Assembly (NCBI GenBank): GCA_014896315.1
Contig: JADBKP010000012.1
Coordinates: forward strand, 1-46,485
DNA length: 46,485 nucleotides
DNA from: Limnochordales bacterium
Lineage (GTDB): Bacteria > Bacillota > Limnochordia > Limnochordales > DUMU01
Reading direction: 5' to 3'
Position numbers and translations under genes: made by a program. Of this stretch, positions 1 through 9,378 are shown piece by piece; position 1 is the first letter of the stretch, and each line of letters opens with the position of its first letter. The notes beneath the pieces were generated by a model. That model was not told the DNA's origin, ran no database searches, and saw only the letters and a list, made by a program, of their open reading frames with translations.

Positions 1-56
1 AGCGCCGATGGTACTGCCCTGGCGACGGGGTGGGAGAGTAGGCCGCTGCCGGGAGT
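1..56 (+). rRNA. rrf: 5S ribosomal RNA, 3' end only (5' part lies outside the window)
   Basis: The first bases read like the 3' half of bacterial 5S rRNA: CCGATGGTACTGC, then a GC-rich arm, then the conserved GGGAGAGTAGG block and a closing GCTGCCGGGAG. The 5' partner strand of the terminal helix is outside the window, so the exact 3' end (about 54-57) is estimated. A strong terminator follows about 20 bases later, as expected for the end of an rRNA operon. A small open frame across this stretch is not a gene. Confidence 0.85.
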
Positions 57-73
57 TTGTTCTTGCTCGTTTC

Positions 74-120
74 AAGGGAAGAGGGGTCGGCAGCCAGCCA
101 ACCCCTCTTCCTTTGTTTCT
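74..120 (+). terminator. Intrinsic terminator ending the rRNA operon
   Basis: GGAAGAGGGGT (77-87) pairs perfectly with ACCCCTCTTCC (101-111) around a 13-base loop, followed by TTTGTTTCT. Three A/G bases before the left arm can pair with the first Ts. The oppositely transcribed antiporter gene ends about 75 bases further on, so the hairpin also separates two converging transcripts. Confidence 0.85.
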
Positions 121-193
121 CCCGGTCGTTGCCGGGAGCAATTCCCGAATGACATCTGCCGGGCGACGCTTGTGCGGGATTTCAAAGCGGGTG

Positions 194-1395
194 TCAGCGC
201 GCAGAAGGTAGGTCAGAGGCCTCCCGCTTCTCCCACTTGAAGAGAGCGTTGAGGACACGGTAGATGACCCGCGACTCTCGGGTCAGAAGCGGCCCCATGA
301 TCGCCAGGATGAAGACGTAGAGGGCCGCGAAGGACTGCAGGGTCGGATCGAGTCCGGCCGCTTTGGCGACATTGGCTACTACGATGTTCAGCTCACCGCG
401 GGCGGTGATGGTGACGCCGATGTTCGCCGAGGCTTTGGGCGAGAGACCAGCCGCACGTCCCGCCATCATACCGGCTACGAAGTTACCGACCAGGGTAAAC
501 GCCACGGCAACCAGGACAGGCACAACCGCTCCTCCCAGGAATCGCGGGTCCAAACTCAGGCCAAAGCTGAAGAAAAAGACAGAACCAAAGAAGTCGCGAA
601 AGGGCAAGATCAGGCGCTCGATTCGCTGCCTGTGTTCGGTATCCGCCAGGACCAGGCCGAGCAGGAGGGCGCAGACCGCCTCCGCCACGTGGACGATCTG
701 ACCTAGCCCGGCGACGAGGAAGAGCGCCATCAACACTGCGAGGAGGAAGACGTCTGCGGATTGAATGTCGAGCAGGCGGTTGAGCCAGCGGCGGGCGAGA
801 CGTCCGAGAAGCAGGAAGCCCGCGATGAATCCGATGGCCTTACTGCCGGACACCAAGACTCCGCTCAAGGACGTGGCACGAGTCAGAAAGAGTCCGGAAA
901 AGAGTGACAGGTAGACGGCCAGGAACACATCATCGAACATAATCATGCCGAGGATCAGCTCGGTCTCAGGATTGGCGGTGCGCTTCAGATCAACTAGCAC
1001 CTTCGCCACGATGGCAGTAGAAGTGATCGTGGTGATACCGGCCGCCGCCAGGGTCTCCGCAAAAGGCCACCCCATCAGCTGACCGAAGAGCAATCCCAGG
1101 GTGAAGTTGAGCGAGATGTAAAGGGTGCCGCCGACGAGGATCGACCGCCCCGCCTTGATAAGCCGGCTAAGGGAAAACTCAAGACCCAGGTAGAAGAGGA
1201 GGAAAAGAACCCCGATCCGGCCCATGAACTCGATAAAAGGTGCGCTGTGGGTGAACCTGAGGTCCAGAAACCGGGTCGCCGGGAGGTGGGGTCCTACCGC
1301 CATGCCGGCCAGGATCAAGAGGGGAATTTGGCCACATACCCGGTGAGGGTCATGATGCCGAGCGCGAGGCCGATCTCCAGCGCTACGTGCTCCAT
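194..1395 (-). CDS. khtU: KhtU-like CPA2 potassium/proton antiporter, apparently frameshifted near the start
   Basis: This is a multi-pass membrane protein of the monovalent cation:proton antiporter 2 (KefB/KhtU) family, expected to export potassium in exchange for protons. At least ten hydrophobic segments are visible, with family-like stretches such as ILAGMAVGPHLP, GRIGVLFLLFYLGLEFS, TITSTAIVAKVL and TITARGELNIV. The natural start is probably the ATG at 1395-1393, which gives MEHVALEIGLALGIMTLTGYVAKF and then runs into a stop at 1317-1315. The rest of the protein, from IPLLILAGMAVGP on, is in another frame. An unbroken frame can be opened from 1417, but its first 30 residues are polar and unlike the family. 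The two halves join near 1325-1335, so a small indel (real or an assembly error) is likely. The neighbour khtT encodes the matching cytosolic regulatory subunit. If the frameshift is real this is a pseudogene. Confidence 0.75.
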
Positions 1396-1403
1396 CACTA
1401 TCA

Positions 1404-1901
1404 CTACTCACACCCATTCATTACTAGTGCTAAGAAGGCGTTGATGTGCTCGCGCTCTCCCATGAGCACCAGGACCGTGTCCGGCTTGATCACGTAGTCG
1501 GGTCCCGGATTGATAAATTGGGTCTGGTCTTTCTCGATCACTGCGATGACCGTTGCCCCGGTCTTGCGTCGGATTTCGAGCTCCCCGATGGTCCGGCCGA
1601 TACACGGAGAGTGCGGTTCAACTCTATACCACTCAATGACCAGCTTGTTGAGAGCGACCTCAACCGACTCGAGGCTTTGAGGTCTGTAGGCGAGGCCACC
1701 GATAATGCCAGCTACCTGCCGCGCCTCGGTATCGTCGAGGGTAACCATGGAGATCCAGTTGTCTGGATCGTTAGGATCGGCATGATAGATCTCACGGCGA
1801 CCGTCATCATGCACAATGATTGTTAATCTGTCCCCGCTGCGGGTCTCGATCTGAAACTTCCGGCCAATACCGGGCAGGTCAGACTCACGAATAGCGGGCA
1901 T
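1404..1901 (-). CDS. khtT: KhtT-like cytosolic regulatory subunit of the K+/H+ antiporter (RCK_C domain)
   Basis: A protein of 165 residues. The N-terminal part (MPAIRESDLPGIGRKFQIET) is the small beta-rich KhtT/TrkA-associated region, and the C-terminal half (about 80-160; GRTIGELEIRRKTGATVIAV, then a stretch ending VLVLMGEREHI) is an RCK_C (TrkA_C) ligand-binding domain. In Bacillus subtilis KhtT gates KhtU and binds cyclic di-AMP; this is known for the family and not shown here. The start at 1901 is chosen over an upstream in-frame ATG at 2135 because GAGGAGGA lies just before it and the family N-terminus begins exactly there; the 78 upstream residues are low-complexity. It is transcribed just before khtU, with about 8 bases between them. 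Confidence 0.85.
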   Translation of the reverse strand: MPAIRESDLPGIGRKFQIETRSGDRLTIIVHDDGRREIYHADPNDPDNWISMVTLDDTEARQVAGIIGGLAYRPQSLESVEVALNKLVIEWYRVEPHSPCIGRTIGELEIRRKTGATVIAVIEKDQTQFINPGPDYVIKPDTVLVLMGEREHINAFLALVMNGCE

Positions 1902-1944
1902 AGTCAAGTCCTCCTCGATTATGCCAAGCAAGCGTGTAACCTGC

Positions 1945-1973
1945 CTTATGCTATCAGAAGCTATTGCAGGCAA
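1945..1973 (-). promoter_or_regulatory. Candidate SigA promoter for khtTU
   Basis: On the minus strand TTGCCT (1973-1968) is followed after 17 bases by CATAAG (1950-1945). Each box matches consensus at four of six positions. The predicted transcript would start near 1938, leaving a leader of about 35 bases with the Shine-Dalgarno GAGGAGGA. No riboswitch-like structure fits in so short a leader. Confidence 0.4.
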
Positions 1974-2051
1974 ACAAGCTTCAGCACCGGCTGCCGGACG
2001 GGGCCTGGGTGGGGCAAGGAGGAATGCCCGCGCTCGTCCTGCCATGCATGC

Positions 2052-2080
2052 TAGGCAATCCGGGCCTAGCGTGTTACGAT
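2052..2080 (+). promoter_or_regulatory. Candidate promoter for ligA-gatCAB, extended -10
   Basis: TAGGCA (2052-2057), a 17-base spacer and TACGAT (2075-2080) preceded by TG one base upstream (2072-2073) make an extended -10 promoter. An inverted repeat GCTAGG (2050-2055) / CCTAGC (2065-2070) overlaps the -35 box and the spacer. Confidence 0.4.
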
Positions 2081-2122
2081 TCTTTTCGTGCGGCGTTTGG
2101 GATGTTTCGGGCAGCGAGATAG

Positions 2123-4366
<2,244 letters not shown>

Positions 4367-4375
4367 AAGACGAAG

Positions 4376-4672
4376 ATGGAGAAGCTCTCCCAGGAACAGG
4401 TGGAACATGTTGCCAGGCTTGCCCGCTTGGCCTTGCGGGAAGAGGAGAAAGCGATATTCGCCGAGCAGCTGGGGCAGATTCTGGCTTATGCTGCGAAAAT
4501 CCGGGAGCTGGACCTGGCCAATGTCGAACCGACCGCGCACGTGCTGGGACTCACCAACGTAACCCGCCCGGACGAGGTCCGGCCGTCGTTGAGCCAGGAA
4601 GAGGTGTTACAAAACGGTCCGGAAGTTCAGGACGGTTACTTCCGGGTCCCTCGCATCGTGGAAGAAGGGTGA
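4376..4672 (+). CDS. gatC: Glutamyl/aspartyl-tRNA amidotransferase subunit C
   Basis: A 98-residue GatC that wraps around GatA and GatB and stabilises the amidotransferase converting Glu-tRNA(Gln) and Asp-tRNA(Asn) to the amidated forms. Family features are the opening VEHVARLARLAL, the middle LGQILAYAAKIRELD and the end DGYFRVPRIVEEG. It follows ligA closely and precedes gatA by about 90 bases in which I see no gene. The start is the only sensible ATG; the GGAGGAGG about 14 bases upstream is rather far, so the ribosome-binding site is not ideal. Confidence 0.93.
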   Translation: MEKLSQEQVEHVARLARLALREEEKAIFAEQLGQILAYAAKIRELDLANVEPTAHVLGLTNVTRPDEVRPSLSQEEVLQNGPEVQDGYFRVPRIVEEG

Positions 4673-4762
4673 TCTGGCAGAGTGCGGCAGCGGCAGCGGC
4701 AAGCGGTGGTCGTCCTGGATGACGGGCCAAAGAAGTGATAGTAACCACAGGGAGTGGTAGGT

Positions 4763-6172
4763 TTGCAGATCCACGAGTTGACCCTGGTAGAAGCTACGGA
4801 CATGTTAGAGCGCGGAGAGCTTTCCGCCGCCGAAGTGATAAACGGATTATATGACCGGATAGAGGCGGTTGAAGAGAAGATCAAGGCTTTTCTGGAGATA
4901 GATCGGGAGCGGGTTTTACGGGAGGCCGGAACACAAGTACCGGTGGCGATCAAAGATAATATCTGCACCCGTGGCTGGAAGACAACCTGTGCCTCCCGGA
5001 TGCTCGCCAATTTTCACCCACCTTATGACGCCACGGTAGTCGCCCGCCTGCGCCGCCAGGGCCACGCGGTGCTGGGCAAGACCAACATGGATGAGTTCGC
5101 TATGGGTTCATCCACCGAGTATTCGGCCTTTTACCCGACGCGGAATCCCTGGGATACTGAACGTGTTCCGGGCGGCTCAAGCGGCGGTTCGGCGGCAGCT
5201 GTTGCGGCCGGCGAGGCCCTGGTCGCCCTCGGTTCGGATACCGGGGGATCGATCCGGTTGCCGGCTGCTTTCTGCGGCGTGGTGGGGTTGAAGCCTACCT
5301 ACGGACGGGTGAGCCGGTTTGGCCTTGTCGCTTACGCTTCCTCCCTGGATCAGATCGGTCCGATCACCAGGACCGTCGCCGACTGTGCCCTGGCTCTAAA
5401 CTGGATCGCCGGGCACGATCCACTGGATTCGACCTCGTTACCGGAGGAGGCCCCCGATTACCGCACCTTCCTGCGGCCCGATGTGAAGGGCCTACGTGTT
5501 GGCCTGCCCCGGGAGTACTTTGGCGAGGGGCTCGATTCCGAGGTGCGGGACGCGGTACTGGCAGCCGTACGCCAGCTTGAGGCAGGGGGAGCGAAGGTCG
5601 AAGAAGTCTCCCTGCCCCACACCGAGTACGCCCTGGCCGCCTACTACCTCATCGCTCCCGCCGAGGCCAGCTCCAACCTGGCTCGCTATGATGGAGTCCG
5701 CTACGGTTTGCGGGCAGAGGGCGAGGACGTGGTCCAGCTCTTCAGCAACACCCGCAGCCGTGGTTTTGGCCCTGAGGTTAAACGGCGGATCATGCTGGGC
5801 ACTTATGCCTTGAGCGCTGGCTACTACGACGCCTACTACCTCAACGCATTGCGGGTGCGCACTCTTATCCGCCGGGACTTTGACCGCGTGTTCGAAAAGG
5901 TAGACGTGCTCGCCTGTCCCACATCGCCGACGGTCGCCTTCCGGCTGGGGGAGAAGACCGACGACCCCATGCAAATGTACCTATCCGACATCTACACGGT
6001 TACGGTCAATCTGGCGGGGCTGCCGGCCCTGTCGGTGCCGTGTGCCTTGAATTCCGAAGGGCTGCCTATCGGCTTGCAACTGATCGGCCCGCCGCTGGCG
6101 GAGGGGCGCCTGCTGCAGGTCGGATATGCTTACGAAGAAGCTCGCGGTCCTTTTCCCCGGCCCCGTATATAA
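4763..6172 (+). CDS. gatA: Glutamyl/aspartyl-tRNA amidotransferase subunit A (amidase)
   Basis: This subunit hydrolyses glutamine and delivers ammonia to GatB. The amidase signature is complete: catalytic lysine in VAIKDN (K64 from this start), [14 protein letters not shown] with the cis-serine, and [20 protein letters not shown] with the nucleophilic serine. The TTG at 4763 is preferred because AGGGAG (4749-4754) sits at a good distance and the protein then begins [11 protein letters not shown], as in the family; GTG at 4754 is the alternative. Two oddities: the segment before the catalytic lysine is about 15 residues shorter than usual (it lacks the GPLxGIP part), and the C-terminus ([12 protein letters not shown]) departs from the usual ending. 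gatB follows after 64 bases. Confidence 0.93.
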   Translation: MQIHELTLVEATDMLERGELSAAEVINGLYDRIEAVEEKIKAFLEIDRERVLREAGTQVPVAIKDNICTRGWKTTCASRMLANFHPPYDATVVARLRRQGHAVLGKTNMDEFAMGSSTEYSAFYPTRNPWDTERVPGGSSGGSAAAVAAGEALVALGSDTGGSIRLPAAFCGVVGLKPTYGRVSRFGLVAYASSLDQIGPITRTVADCALALNWIAGHDPLDSTSLPEEAPDYRTFLRPDVKGLRVGLPREYFGEGLDSEVRDAVLAAVRQLEAGGAKVEEVSLPHTEYALAAYYLIAPAEASSNLARYDGVRYGLRAEGEDVVQLFSNTRSRGFGPEVKRRIMLGTYALSAGYYDAYYLNALRVRTLIRRDFDRVFEKVDVLACPTSPTVAFRLGEKTDDPMQMYLSDIYTVTVNLAGLPALSVPCALNSEGLPIGLQLIGPPLAEGRLLQVGYAYEEARGPFPRPRI

Positions 6173-6236
6173 GCCGGTGAGCTGCGACCGCCAGAGGCGT
6201 TCTGCCAGTCGTTACCATGCGAGAGGGGTTTGGCAA

Positions 6237-7727
6237 ATGGCATTGGCAGGAAATGTAAGCAAGGGCGTCGATCTCAGCCGCTGGGAGATTGTTATCGGTC
6301 TGGAGATCCATGTCGAACTGCTCACTGACTCCAAAGTCTTTTGCGGTTGTGCCACCGACTTCGGCGGCGAACCGAACACGCGCGTCTGTCCTGTCTGCCT
6401 CGGGCTTCCTGGCTCGCTGCCGGTACTCAACGCGAAGGCGCTGGAGTATGCGGTCAAGACGGGTCTGGCACTGGGGTGTGAGATTGCCCCGTTCAGCAAG
6501 TTCGATCGGAAGAACTATTTCTATCCCGACCTGCCCAAGGCATATCAGATATCCCAGTACGATCTTCCTCTGTGTCGTCACGGGCATCTCGATATCGAGG
6601 TGAACGGGGAGAAGCGTCGGATAGGTATCACCCGGGTCCATCTCGAGGAGGAGACCGGCAAGTCGCTTCACGCAGGTACGAGCATTGTCGATTCCCCGTA
6701 CACGCTCCTCGACTACAACCGGGCCGGTATTCCCTTGGTTGAGATCGTAACCGAGCCGGATCTGCGTTCGCCCGAGGAGGCCCGCATCTTCCTGGAAGAG
6801 TTGAAGCGAGTGGTGGAGTTTGCCGGCGTCTCCGACGTAAAGATGGAGGAGGGGTCGCTGCGCTGCGATGCCAACATATCGGTGCGGCCAAGAGGCGAGA
6901 CCAGGCTCGGAACGAAGACCGAAGTGAAGAACATGAACTCCTTCCGGGCCGTCCAACGGGCGCTGGAGTATGAGGCGGCCCGGCAGGTGGCGGTCCTGGA
7001 AAGCGGGGGGCGTATCGAACAAGAGACACGACACTGGGACGAGGCTGCCGGTGTCACCAGGGGAATGCGCAGCAAAGAACAGGCCCATGACTACCGCTAC
7101 TTCCCCGAGCCGGACCTGGTGCCGATCGTTCTCACACCCGAACAGATCGAGAAATGGCGGCAAGAGTTGCCGGAACTGCCGGCTGCCCGACGGGAGCGGC
7201 TGATGCGGGAGTACGGGTTGCCGCCCTATGACGCCGAGATTCTCACCACCTCCCGCAAGCTTGCTGATTTCTTCGAGGAGGCAGCCCGGCAGTTTCCTGA
7301 TCCTAAGATGGTTAGCAACTGGGTGATGGGTGAACTCCTGCGGCTTCTCAAGGCCGAAGGGAAGGAGCTCGACCAGGTCAACGTGACCCCGGCCCGCCTG
7401 GTCGGTCTGCTGCAACTCATACGCGCAGGAACGATTAGCGGCGCTACCGCAAAAGAGGTTTTCGAAGAGATGTTCCGCACCGGGCAGGAGGCGGCTGCCA
7501 TTGTTGAGCGGCGGGGGCTGCAGCAGATCTCCGATGAGGAGACCATCCGCCAGCTGGTACAGAAGGCCATTGCCGCCAATCCGGAGGCAGTAGAGTCGTA
7601 CCGGAAAGGGAAGGAAAAGGCCATCGGCGCCCTGGTGGGACAGGTGATGAGGGAGACTCGCGGCAAGGCCAATCCCCAGCTAGTCAACCGCTTGTTGCTC
7701 GAAGCGTTGGGGAAGCCCGGGCAGTGA
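6237..7727 (+). CDS. gatB: Glutamyl/aspartyl-tRNA amidotransferase subunit B
   Basis: Binds the mischarged tRNA and carries out kinase and transamidation steps with GatA and GatC. It opens with [13 protein letters not shown], carries the zinc/cradle cysteines around CGC...CPVCLGLPG, the [16 protein letters not shown] block and the signature [16 protein letters not shown]. The last third is the helical and YqeY-like tail that contacts tRNA. The ATG at 6237 follows GAGAGGGG (6221-6228) at 8 bases and gives 496 residues, slightly longer than usual; an upstream in-frame ATG at 6126 lies inside gatA and is rejected. A complete gatCAB set implies that the organism makes Gln-tRNA, and possibly Asn-tRNA, by the indirect route. 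Confidence 0.95.
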   Translation: MALAGNVSKGVDLSRWEIVIGLEIHVELLTDSKVFCGCATDFGGEPNTRVCPVCLGLPGSLPVLNAKALEYAVKTGLALGCEIAPFSKFDRKNYFYPDLPKAYQISQYDLPLCRHGHLDIEVNGEKRRIGITRVHLEEETGKSLHAGTSIVDSPYTLLDYNRAGIPLVEIVTEPDLRSPEEARIFLEELKRVVEFAGVSDVKMEEGSLRCDANISVRPRGETRLGTKTEVKNMNSFRAVQRALEYEAARQVAVLESGGRIEQETRHWDEAAGVTRGMRSKEQAHDYRYFPEPDLVPIVLTPEQIEKWRQELPELPAARRERLMREYGLPPYDAEILTTSRKLADFFEEAARQFPDPKMVSNWVMGELLRLLKAEGKELDQVNVTPARLVGLLQLIRAGTISGATAKEVFEEMFRTGQEAAAIVERRGLQQISDEETIRQLVQKAIAANPEAVESYRKGKEKAIGALVGQVMRETRGKANPQLVNRLLLEALGKPGQ

Positions 7728-7744
7728 GGAGTTCCGTCCCTTTG

Positions 7745-7774
7745 TTGACAGCCAGTAACAACAGCGGGTATACT
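7745..7774 (+). promoter_or_regulatory. Strong SigA-type promoter of the citrate synthase gene
   Basis: TTGACA (7745-7750, perfect) and TATACT (7769-7774, five of six) are separated by 18 bases, just after the gatB stop. Transcription should start near 7781, giving a leader of about 100 bases. Confidence 0.75.
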
Positions 7775-7797
7775 GGATCATCATTCGGCATGGCCGA

Positions 7798-7824
7798 CAC
7801 CCCGCGTGCTCCGGAAGCGGGGTG
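7798..7824 (+). promoter_or_regulatory. Leader hairpin, possible attenuator
   Basis: CACCCCGC (7798-7805) pairs perfectly with GCGGGGTG (7817-7824) around an 11-base loop. It lies in the untranslated leader and is followed by ATTGATTT, a weak T-rich stretch. It could be a leaky terminator or simply a 5' stabilising hairpin; no competing antiterminator is evident by eye. Confidence 0.4.
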
Positions 7825-7883
7825 ATTGATTTCCCGGACGCCAGGCTTGCCCCCGGCGACCCGGGTGGAAAGGGGAGGAGCTC

Positions 7884-9257
7884 GTGGCGAAAAAAACGCA
7901 GCTCGGTCAGCCCACCCGGCCGGTCCGCAAGCTTGTTCACGTAGATGAGCCCAACTTGCTGCGTGAACAGTTCCCGTACACGGAACCGCCTCGTATCCTG
8001 TTTGACGGGGTTCAAGTTCCGTATGATCTGCCGGAGGAGATCTTTATCACGGATACGACTTTTCGAGATGGGCAGCAAGCCCGACCGCCGTTCTCCCGGC
8101 AGCAGATAGTTGATCTTTTCGACATGATGCATCGCTTGAGCGGACCAAACGGCGTGATCCGCCAGACTGAATTCTTCCTGTATACGAAACGGGACCGCGA
8201 GGCGGTGGAAGCCTGTCTTGAGCGGGGGTACCGGTATCCCGAGATCACAGCCTGGATCAGGGCGAACCGGAAGGACCTCGAGCTGGTCAAGAGCATGGGG
8301 CTGCGGGAGACCGGCATCCTGACGTCCTGCTCCGACTATCATATTTTCCTGAAACTTGGATGGAACCGCGAGGAGGCACTGCGCAATTACCTGGATGTGG
8401 TCACAGCCGCTCTGGAGGCGGGCATCCGGCCGCGGTGTCATTTCGAGGATGTTACCCGGGCCGACATCGAGGGTTTTGTCATCCCCTTTGCGCAAGAGTT
8501 GATGCGGCTGCAGGAGATGTCGGGGATCCCTATCAAGGTACGTCTGTGTGACACCATGGGTTATGGCGTTCCCTATCCGGGCGCCGTTCTGCCGCGCAGC
8601 GTTCCACGCCTTGTTCATGCTCTGGTTCACGAGGCAGGTGTCCCAAAAGCACAGCTTGAGTGGCACGGGCACAACGACTTCTACAAAGGCCTGATCAATG
8701 CTTCCACCGCCTGGCTGTACGGCGTGGCGGGTGCCAATGGCACGCTGCTGGGCATTGGGGAGCGGACAGGCAATACGCCTGTTGAGGGGTTGCTCATCGA
8801 GTACGCCGGCCTGATGGGGGGCTTCAACGGCGCCGATCCGACGGTGATCACTGAGATTGCTGAGTACATGACCAAGACCGGAACGGAAATACCGCCCAAT
8901 CAGCCGTTCGTCGGCAAGCACTTCAACACGACCTCAGCAGGGATTCACGCCGACGGCGTCCTGAAGAACGAGGAGATCTACAACATTTTTGATACGCGCC
9001 GCCTGCTCGGCCGTCCCATCGGGGTGGCGGTGACCGACAAGTCGGGGCTGGCCGGCATCGCCTGGTGGGTCAACCGGCAGCTCGGGCTGACCGGTGATAA
9101 GAGGTTGCCCAAGGACCATCCGTTGGTTCGGCAGCTGCACGAATGGGTGCAGCAACAGTACGCGGCCGGGCGTACTACTGCTATCGAGGACGAGGAGTTG
9201 CTGGCCGTTGCCCAGCAGATAGCTCCGCAGCTTTTTGCCGGTGTGGCGGCAAGCTGA
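7884..9257 (+). CDS. Re-type citrate synthase-like enzyme (HMGL / isopropylmalate synthase superfamily)
   Basis: A 457-residue TIM-barrel enzyme of the DRE-TIM metallolyase superfamily, which condenses acetyl-CoA with a 2-oxo acid. Metal and substrate residues are visible in ITDTTFRDGQQARPP (R61-D62) and in the HGHNDF motif (H261, H263); HFEDVTRAD and RLCDTMGYGVPYPG are further core strands. The combination FRDGQQARPP, GVIRQTEFFLY, CSDYHIFLKL and GTLLGIGERTGNTP matches, from memory, the Re-citrate synthases of anaerobes (Clostridium kluyveri type) better than LeuA or NifV homocitrate synthase, which carry FRDGEQ-type motifs. If so it makes citrate from oxaloacetate for glutamate synthesis in a strict anaerobe. 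GGGGAGGAG precedes the GTG start. It stands alone, with its own promoter and a strong terminator. Automatic annotation may call it 2-isopropylmalate or homocitrate synthase. Confidence 0.8.
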   Translation: MAKKTQLGQPTRPVRKLVHVDEPNLLREQFPYTEPPRILFDGVQVPYDLPEEIFITDTTFRDGQQARPPFSRQQIVDLFDMMHRLSGPNGVIRQTEFFLYTKRDREAVEACLERGYRYPEITAWIRANRKDLELVKSMGLRETGILTSCSDYHIFLKLGWNREEALRNYLDVVTAALEAGIRPRCHFEDVTRADIEGFVIPFAQELMRLQEMSGIPIKVRLCDTMGYGVPYPGAVLPRSVPRLVHALVHEAGVPKAQLEWHGHNDFYKGLINASTAWLYGVAGANGTLLGIGERTGNTPVEGLLIEYAGLMGGFNGADPTVITEIAEYMTKTGTEIPPNQPFVGKHFNTTSAGIHADGVLKNEEIYNIFDTRRLLGRPIGVAVTDKSGLAGIAWWVNRQLGLTGDKRLPKDHPLVRQLHEWVQQQYAAGRTTAIEDEELLAVAQQIAPQLFAGVAAS

Positions 9258-9289
9258 ACCGGCATTCGGGTGCTAGATGGCGAGGCAGG

Positions 9290-9353
9290 ATATGTCCTCT
9301 CAGCGGTGAATTCTGCTAAAGATGGCGAACCGCAGGGGGGACATATTGTTTTT
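9290..9353 (+). terminator. Long perfect-like hairpin plus T-tract after the citrate synthase gene
   Basis: Positions 9290-9307 pair with 9329-9346 over 18 positions with one A-A mismatch and two G-U pairs; the loop is 21 bases. TGTTTTTAGG follows directly. It is a convincing intrinsic terminator. The next gene starts only 33 bases after the right arm, leaving little room for a separate promoter, so the hairpin may also regulate read-through into that gene. Confidence 0.75.
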
Positions 9354-9378
9354 AGGGGTAAAAGGAGCGAGAGACGGC

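Noticed and set aside
8-211. Plus-strand open frame of 67 codons at the left edge
   Set aside because: It runs through the 5S rRNA end and its terminator; not protein coding.
6066-7415. Long minus-strand open frame opposite gatB (and similar ones at 7680-8921, 12419-13435, 23287-24705 and 33596-34696)
   Set aside because: GC-rich shadow frames of well-identified genes on the plus strand; no recognisable domains and no ribosome-binding sites.
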